Below are positions 58,672 through 64,000 of a DNA stretch of 64,000 bases, piece by piece. The notes beneath the pieces were generated by a model. It had not been told where the DNA came from, made no database searches, and saw only the letters and a program-made list of their open reading frames with translations. Positions within the stretch are counted from its first letter, which is position 1. Every line of letters starts with the position of its first letter. Location of the stretch: the NCBI RefSeq assembly GCF_011947265.1, contig NZ_JAATHD010000001.1, positions 179,806-243,805 of the forward strand, read 5' to 3'. Origin of the DNA: Paenibacillus sp. HB172176. GTDB lineage: Bacteria > Bacillota > Bacilli > Paenibacillales > Paenibacillaceae. The position numbers were made by a program, and so were the translations under genes.

Positions 58672-61389
58672 ATGATGGGAACAGCTTGGTTAAGGAGACT
58701 GAGCCGAAAGTTGTCCGCTATTGTTCTGGTGGCCGTCGTGATTCCTGTGTGGAGCTCGAATCAAACGGTTGTTGAGGCGGGGGCGATCTTGCCTCACTTC
58801 GAGGACGGCTTCGAGAGCGGCGATCTGACGAGCGCCGCGAATGGCTTCGCATGGACCACGTCGCACAACGCTGAAGTCAGCACGGATATCGCGCATACAG
58901 GGCAATATTCGCTTAAATTTCATTATGCGGGAGATCCGGAGGTGAATCCGAGCGCTTATCAGAAATTCGATTTGGGTGCGGCACAGCGAAGTATATGGAT
59001 GGAATATTGGATTTATTATCCGGACGGAACGGAGGGACTTGGGGCGGCCTATACGCATCGCGTGCCAAGCAGCGGCTCCAGCGAGCAGCGGTTTGTCGAG
59101 CTTACGGGCGATGATACGGCCATGCGTCTGGGCATTCGTTCCACCACGAACAGCACACTGTATAGCAATGGCGAGGATAAATTCTACGCCGCCTGGTCGG
59201 ACAAGACCACGGGCTCGGGAAGATCGGGACAAGGCGCGAATGCGCTGCAGCCTGCTTTGAACGATGATTGGCTGGGGCGGTGGGTGCCGTTCAAGCTGCA
59301 ATTCAATATTTCCGAAATCGAGAGCGACAGCACGCTGAATCTGTGGGTAGACGGCAATCTGGTCATGGAGAACACGGCATTGAACGCCGGACATCCTACT
59401 GCGGAGGAGCTGTTCACGCAGGGCACGTTGCTCGGTCAAGCCTACAGCGGCTTCGATGCGGATACGAATCTCTATATCGATGATTTCAAGGTATATACGC
59501 ATGATCCGAATCAAGACCCCTCGTTGCAGCATACACCAACAGCAGCCTTCCACAGCTTGCCGAAGGACAACTTTCTGACAGGCGAGAACATTCAATTTCG
59601 CGATGATTCCGAAGATATTGACGGACAAATTAGCGGTTGGGCATGGAATTTCGGCGACAGCACAACAAGTACAGCCGAGAATCCTGCTCATATCTACTCA
59701 GCGGCAGGCACCTATACGGTATCTCTGGCCGTCACCGATAATGAGCAGTTGACAAGCGCGTCGGTCCAGCGAGAGATTACAGTTCGGAGTCTGGAAGACA
59801 GCGAGAGCTCGGATGTGTATTTTCAGGATGACTTCGAAACAGGAGATTCGTCTACGATTATGGACGGCTTCGGCTGGCAGAATGGAGACGATGGGCTCGG
59901 CTATTTGGGACCCAATGTTGAAATCTCGGACGATATTGCGCATTCCGGCGATTACAGCATGCGCTTCACCTTCGTCGGCAAGCCTTCCGGCGAGGACAGT
60001 ATGGCGGAGCAGCGCTTCGATTTCGGCGAGGATCTTGACGAGGTCTGGTTCCAGTGGTATCAATACTATCCGGATGGCAACGAGCTTCAGAACATAGGGA
60101 CGGATCTGGGTCCGAGATGGTATCATCGCGACGATCCGATCGGCACCGACAACAACAAGCTGTTCCGGCTGGGAACGAGGGACAACAATAATCTGATTAA
60201 TTCGATCTTCGGCTATTCTACGGATCCTGTCGGCGATGGCGATTCAACCGTCGGTATGAAATTCAGATCCGACGGCAAGGCCATTGGCGAATATGGGCGC
60301 TCCAGCATCAATGGAGGCATTCTTCAGGATGAATCGACCCGAGGCAGATGGGTGGAGTATGTGATGCACTACAAGACAGCAAGCGGATGGCAGCAGGGGG
60401 ACGGCGTAAGCGAGATGTGGGTGGACGGCATGCAAATTCACGATCATCATGATTTGAATGCTTGGCCAACGACAAATGCGGCAGACACGGCGCTTAATAT
60501 CCTTAATCACGGCTACATTATGGGCTGGTCGAACAGCGGCTTTGATGAAACCTCGTATACGTATATGGATGATTTCACCATCTCGGCGACGCCCCCGGCT
60601 TTCTTGGCGCAGCAGGGGACCGATCCCGATCCAGACCCGGACCCCGATCCGCCTATGAGCTGGTTCGCCGATGACTTTGAAACCGGCGATCTGACCCATG
60701 CGAATAGCAATTTCGAATGGGCGAACTCCGAGAATGCAGAGGTTAGCGGAGATATGGTTCATAGCGGAGATTATGCTCTGAAGTTTCATTTTGCGGGAGA
60801 TCCGGTTGTGAATCCTGGCGCTGCTCAACATTTCGATCTTGCCGAAGGACAGACGGAGCTTTGGACAGAATATTATGTGTATTTTCCGGATGGGACAGAA
60901 GGAGTCGGACCGAGCTTCCAACACCGGTATCCTGGGAGCAATGCCAATCAACAGGTGATCTTCGAGCTTGACGGGCCCGCGAACAATCAGATGAAGATGG
61001 GCATTCGAGCTTCAACGAACAGTGTCCTGGACGGGGATAACAAGTATTATCCGATTTGGTCAAGGAAGGATACGGGAACGGTCATGTCGGGGCAAGGCGC
61101 GAATCAGCTTAATCCGGCCTTGACGGATGCCTGGCGCGGCAGATGGGTGCAGCTCCGCATGCATTATGCGGTGTCGGCCAGCACGAGCGACAGCTCCGTT
61201 CAATTGTGGGCGGATGGATCGCTCGTCATGGACAACACGACACTAAATGGCGGTTATCCGGACAGCGAGCAGGAGCTGTTCACGAGCGGCTTCTTGTTCG
61301 GCAGCGCCAGGGAGGGCTTTGCGGCGGATACGTATGTGTACGTGGATGATTTCAAAATAACGAATGTTGATCCAGGCTGGACGAGTTAA
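58672..61389 (+). CDS. Secreted modular protein: three concanavalin-like modules and a PKD domain
   Basis: A 905-residue exported protein starting at ATG 58672 (ATGATG, GGAGAGG upstream). Signal peptide to ~38. Three copies of a ~240-residue module at ~42-280, ~381-643 and ~664-905, each starting FxDDFETGDxT / FEDGFESGDLT with YSLKFHYAGDP, WMEYWIYYPDG and LYIDDFKVY landmarks, as in polysaccharide-lyase-like/LamG jelly rolls. A PKD domain lies at ~290-373 (WAWNFGDSTTSTAENPAHIY). A DPDPDPDPDP linker separates modules 2 and 3. No lyase active site could be assigned. Likely a secreted polysaccharide-binding or -cleaving protein; no SLH or sortase anchor. Its upstream block is duplicated before the next gene. 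Confidence 0.85.
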   Translation: MMGTAWLRRLSRKLSAIVLVAVVIPVWSSNQTVVEAGAILPHFEDGFESGDLTSAANGFAWTTSHNAEVSTDIAHTGQYSLKFHYAGDPEVNPSAYQKFDLGAAQRSIWMEYWIYYPDGTEGLGAAYTHRVPSSGSSEQRFVELTGDDTAMRLGIRSTTNSTLYSNGEDKFYAAWSDKTTGSGRSGQGANALQPALNDDWLGRWVPFKLQFNISEIESDSTLNLWVDGNLVMENTALNAGHPTAEELFTQGTLLGQAYSGFDADTNLYIDDFKVYTHDPNQDPSLQHTPTAAFHSLPKDNFLTGENIQFRDDSEDIDGQISGWAWNFGDSTTSTAENPAHIYSAAGTYTVSLAVTDNEQLTSASVQREITVRSLEDSESSDVYFQDDFETGDSSTIMDGFGWQNGDDGLGYLGPNVEISDDIAHSGDYSMRFTFVGKPSGEDSMAEQRFDFGEDLDEVWFQWYQYYPDGNELQNIGTDLGPRWYHRDDPIGTDNNKLFRLGTRDNNNLINSIFGYSTDPVGDGDSTVGMKFRSDGKAIGEYGRSSINGGILQDESTRGRWVEYVMHYKTASGWQQGDGVSEMWVDGMQIHDHHDLNAWPTTNAADTALNILNHGYIMGWSNSGFDETSYTYMDDFTISATPPAFLAQQGTDPDPDPDPDPPMSWFADDFETGDLTHANSNFEWANSENAEVSGDMVHSGDYALKFHFAGDPVVNPGAAQHFDLAEGQTELWTEYYVYFPDGTEGVGPSFQHRYPGSNANQQVIFELDGPANNQMKMGIRASTNSVLDGDNKYYPIWSRKDTGTVMSGQGANQLNPALTDAWRGRWVQLRMHYAVSASTSDSSVQLWADGSLVMDNTTLNGGYPDSEQELFTSGFLFGSAREGFAADTYVYVDDFKITNVDPGWTS

Positions 61390-61437
61390 GGCGCGAAATG
61401 GAGTTTGGATTCAGTGGCAATAGGAGTACGTGGAATA

Positions 61438-61470
61438 AGAGAGGCGGTCCTTCGGGGCTGCCTCTCTTTC
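61438..61470 (+). terminator. Terminator of the 58672 gene
   Basis: AGAGAGGC..CC - TTC - GG..GCCTCTCT followed by TTCTCC. Confidence 0.82.
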
Positions 61471-61579
61471 TCCACACTATAGAATGTATAAGCTTTCTAG
61501 ATATTTTAACTTGCTGCAATAGCGTTTAACTTGCCAAGACACACAAACTTGTCTCCACGTTATCCTTTCGAACCGTCAC

Positions 61580-61638
61580 AATTACGAGGCTCTTGCGAAC
61601 CCAATTGTGAGGCCATTTGGCGAACTAAATTGCGAGGC
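61580..61638. repeat. Short direct repeat, three copies
   Basis: AATTACGAGGC, AATTGTGAGGC and AATTGCGAGGC at 61580, 61603 and 61628, each preceded by CGAAC a few bases upstream. Non-coding; role unknown. Confidence 0.6.
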
Positions 61639-61733
61639 TCTTTACAACTTTTATAGACGGTGAAGATTAAATGGTTGTATCTGTAACGGACATTTTCGAC
61701 TGTTAGAAGCTCGTTTTAGCCTGCATAGATTTT

Positions 61734-61871
61734 TAACGGACATTTGATCATCTTAGCGGGTTAATAGGATTGAATATGCGTTCGATTTGATCGCTAAGGA
61801 GACCAAATGTCCGTTAGAGCAATTAGGCAGCGAAAAAAGCTGTTTAAAGAGATCAAATGTCCGTTAGAGCA
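61734..61871. repeat. Intergenic hairpin element, family B
   Basis: TAACGGACATTTG (61734) and CAAATGTCCGTTA (61804) are perfect 13-bp inverted arms, with an inner pair CTTAGCG/CGCTAAG. CAAATGTCCGTTAGAGCA recurs at 61854. The left part from 61682 resembles 16980-17070. No gene is seen in the whole gap 61471-62256. Confidence 0.75.
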
Positions 61872-62140
61872 GTTGCAGCTTTCCAAGGAAGTCGTCTGGC
61901 GTTTTTCTTACCACATAATTTATAAGTTATCGACGCTTTATCTGTTCTTAGAATTCACCGGCAGTGTTACGCGCCCCGCCGCTAGAGGACGGCGTAGCCG
62001 TTTCACCTTAAGCTGACAAGCATATATGCCACATGTGAATTTCTGCTCGTGCATGCTTTGACATGGGATGACATTATTTCAGCCGGTCCGACAGAGGTCG
62101 ACAGCAATATTTTTGCAAGGCTCAAAAAGGCAGAAAACAA

Positions 62141-62229
62141 GTAAACAACGGTATGCGATTGTAGACAACGGTAACGTTACTTTTCGCTGAACGCTGCGTT
62201 AACATGAAGCCATATTCAACCGGTTGGAT
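62141..62229 (+). promoter_or_regulatory. Regulatory block 2, duplicate of the block before 58672
   Basis: GTAAACAACGGTATGCGATT is followed by GTAGACAACGGTAACGTTAC, and ATTCAACCGGTTGGAT (one mismatch from the palindrome) lies at 62214-62229. Spacing from first repeat to palindrome is 73 bp, as in block 1. Confidence 0.65.
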
Positions 62230-62256
62230 GCTGATCACATCTGATAAGGAGGCGTC

Positions 62257-62454
62257 ATGAAGAGCATGAAGCAACGATTGCGGATGAAAATGGCTAGCTG
62301 CTTGTGTCTATTCGTTGCAGCATTCGCCGCCGTGCTATTCGTTAACGGCGACAACACGGTGTCCGCTGCTTCTAATCCTGCGTTCGAGGATAGCTTCGAG
62401 AGCGGAGATCTGACGAGCGCTTCGAGCGCCGAGGCACCAAAGGGGAGCGAATAG
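62257..62454 (+). pseudogene. Truncated start of a PKD/concanavalin-module gene
   Basis: A 65-codon frame with AAGGAGG upstream. It has a good signal peptide (CLCLFVAAFAAVLFVNG) and then FEDSFESGDLTSAS, matching the start of the first module in the 58672 protein (FEDGFESGDLTSAA), after which homology stops and a stop codon follows at 62452. No other frame continues the module, so it looks like a 5' gene fragment left by a deletion or recombination. It may still be translated as a secreted peptide. Confidence 0.7.
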
Positions 62455-62574
62455 AACTGGAAAACAGCACTATTGGAAGGCGCGACACTTTCGGGTCGCC
62501 GTTAGGCGATTCGAAAGCATGGCGCACCGCAGGCATGCAACTTTATCAATCCAATGGAAAAGCGAGGGATAGGA

Positions 62575-64000
62575 ATGGGAAATGAGGCCAGCGTGGTTGG
62601 AAATCGACAGGTAGAGCAGCTTATCCGTCCTGTGACAGGATGGAGGTTTCTGGGTTTAACCGTAGTTGTCTTGCTGCTCACCATTGCTTTGGCGCATGGA
62701 AAGGCATCGGCTGATGGCAATATTGTCTTCAGCGACAACTTCGATACGTACAGCGATTCGCCGAAGAATCATGGATGGCTGTTGTTCGGCACGAGCATTG
62801 AAGTAGACAATGGAGGCGGTTATAACGGGACGAACGCGGCGAAGGTTACTTACGACCACGAAGGCGATACCGGTTATTGGTTCAGACATTTGGTAGCAGA
62901 CGATCATCTAGATCAGGTTTATGTGAAATTTAAATTTAAGATGGATCCTTCTTCTGGAGGCAATAAATTTCTGAAAATATTCGGCAAACAAGATAGTCCG
63001 GAGGGCTATGCGAACTCAACCTTCGGCATTCATTATGAATCAGGGCTGCATGACAATATTGGATACGGTAATGGAGACGCGTTAGCTAATGACAACAATT
63101 CATGGGTGAAATATGATGGACGGGCTACTGACCCACTGGTTCAAGTATTGCAATCTTCCGAGAACTGGGATGCAGGGGACAACCAGTGGCATACGTATGA
63201 AGCGTTCTGGAAGTACAACTCGAACGGCAATCGAGATGGTGAAATTATCGTGTGGCTGGATGGAGAAATTCGTGTTCACGCAGTGAATATTAAAAACCGC
63301 AATGATCAGAATTCACAGGAAATACGCTCCGTTGACTTTGCTAATTATACGGCTTTCAATAACGAAACCTGGCATCTATGGTATGACGATATTGTTATTG
63401 CGGATGATTATCACGGACTGGCTTCCGTTGAACCCAGCTATGATCCTGTTCCGATAGCGAAGTTCTCATTCAATCCGAATCTCGGGATCGAGACGGGAGA
63501 AGCTGTGCAATTCACGGATGCTTCGAGCACGCTTGATGGAACGATTACATCATGGGCTTGGGACTTCGACGACGGTACGACGAGCGCCTTGCAGAACCCC
63601 GCGCATAGCTATGCAGTCGCCGGGACCTATCATCCAAGCTTGATGGTGACGAATAATCTTGGCGAATCCAGCTATCGGCTGCCGAAGGCGCTTGAGGTGA
63701 CTGGGCCCGCAGTAGATCCAGACCCGGATCCAGACCCTGATCCGGACCCTGATCCAGATCCAGACCCGGACCCCAATCCGGGCACATTCGACGGCTTCTT
63801 CGCTGACGGCTTCGAGAGCAGCGACATGACGCATACGAACGCCAACTTCGCCTGGACGACCTCGGCGAATGCGGTTGTCAGCACAGAGAAGGTGCATAGC
63901 GGCGATTATGCGCTGAAGTTCAGCTTTGCCGGAGACCCGGCCGTCAATCCGGGCGCCGTACAGCGCTTTGCCTTCACGGAGGGGCAAACAGAGCTGTGGG
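62575..64000 (+). CDS. Secreted PKD / concanavalin-module protein (3' end outside window)
   Basis: An uninterrupted frame of 475 codons from ATG 62575 (GAGGG upstream; ATG 62554 in frame is an alternative) runs off the window. The N-terminus has ~22 polar residues, then a hydrophobic segment (GLTVVVLLLTIALAHGKASA). A jelly-roll-like module follows (~45-285: FSDNFDTYSDSPKNHGW, WHLWYDDIVIADDY), then a PKD domain (~296-378; WAWDFDDGTTSALQNPAHSY), a DPDPDPDP linker (~381-402) and the start of a module like those of the 58672 protein (GFESSDMTHTNANFAWTTSA). Likely secreted; carbohydrate-directed by analogy. Transcription may come from regulatory block 2 through the truncated 62257 frame. Confidence 0.85.
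   Translation, partial: MGNEASVVGNRQVEQLIRPVTGWRFLGLTVVVLLLTIALAHGKASADGNIVFSDNFDTYSDSPKNHGWLLFGTSIEVDNGGGYNGTNAAKVTYDHEGDTGYWFRHLVADDHLDQVYVKFKFKMDPSSGGNKFLKIFGKQDSPEGYANSTFGIHYESGLHDNIGYGNGDALANDNNSWVKYDGRATDPLVQVLQSSENWDAGDNQWHTYEAFWKYNSNGNRDGEIIVWLDGEIRVHAVNIKNRNDQNSQEIRSVDFANYTAFNNETWHLWYDDIVIADDYHGLASVEPSYDPVPIAKFSFNPNLGIETGEAVQFTDASSTLDGTITSWAWDFDDGTTSALQNPAHSYAVAGTYHPSLMVTNNLGESSYRLPKALEVTGPAVDPDPDPDPDPDPDPDPDPDPNPGTFDGFFADGFESSDMTHTNANFAWTTSANAVVSTEKVHSGDYALKFSFAGDPAVNPGAVQRFAFTEGQTELW
63715..63780 (+). repeat. Asp-Pro linker encoded by a 6-bp-type microsatellite
   Basis: GAYCCN units repeat about ten times, giving (DP)n ending NPG. A shorter version is at 60623-60655 in the other PKD gene. 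Confidence 0.85.

Noticed and set aside
61807..62016. 69-residue frame in the 61.5-62.2 kb gap
   Set aside because: It is built from the repeated TGTCCGTTAGAGCA hairpin element.

Overview
The window looks like a chromosome segment of a spore-forming, Gram-positive Paenibacillus-type bacterium (Bacillota, Paenibacillaceae). This is inferred from large S-layer-homology (SLH) surface proteins, strong AGGAGG-type ribosome binding sites, YesM/YesN-type two-component pairs, a GerAB-family germination permease, lipobox solute-binding proteins and a GH88 enzyme very like the one I remember from Bacillus sp. GL1. No rRNA, tRNA, CRISPR array or intact insertion sequence was seen.

Layout. 1-2.2 kb: the 3' end of an RCC1-propeller/SLH protein, translationally coupled to a CcdC-like membrane protein. 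2.3-7.5 kb: acidic-polysaccharide genes (KdgF-like cupin, exo-rhamnogalacturonan-lyase-family protein, AraC regulator, GH88 unsaturated glucuronyl hydrolase). 7.6-9.6 kb: a hybrid histidine kinase. 9.6-16.7 kb: an OmpR-type two-component system divergent from a giant RCC1/SLH protein. 17.6-23.6 kb: ATP-grasp ligase, msrA, an unknown protein, a flavoprotein, a DinB-like protein and a WYL regulator. 23.7-26.1 kb: a DUF4353-type lipoprotein. 26.2-36.7 kb: AraC regulator, GH78 rhamnosidase, and a sugar ABC importer with its own YesM/YesN pair. 37.2-41.9 kb: an esterase-like hydrolase, a striking 51-bp palindromic tandem array, small membrane proteins and an orphan germination permease. 42-45.8 kb: a ribose-type ABC importer. 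46.1-54.2 kb: a CHRD protein and a second two-component/RCC1-SLH cassette. 54.3-64 kb: another SLH protein and two modular PKD/lectin-like secreted proteins, the second running off the window end.

How it works together. Two themes dominate. One is uptake and breakdown of rhamnose- and uronate-containing polysaccharide: lyase-type, GH88 and GH78 enzymes, an importer and local regulators. The other is cell-surface display. Two paralogous cassettes (9.6-16.7 kb and 46.7-54.0 kb) each pair a two-component system with a divergent SLH-anchored protein carrying exactly 14 RCC1-like repeats of 40 residues, which I read as two tandem seven-bladed propellers. Both divergent regions carry 11-bp-spaced direct repeats of the kind OmpR-family regulators bind, followed by a palindrome. 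I consider these cassettes the best candidate for an undescribed system.

Several non-coding features stand out: the 14-copy 51-bp array (38389-39089), a 246-bp element with terminal inverted repeats inside the ABC operon, dispersed intergenic hairpin families, and a duplicated regulatory block upstream of the two PKD proteins.
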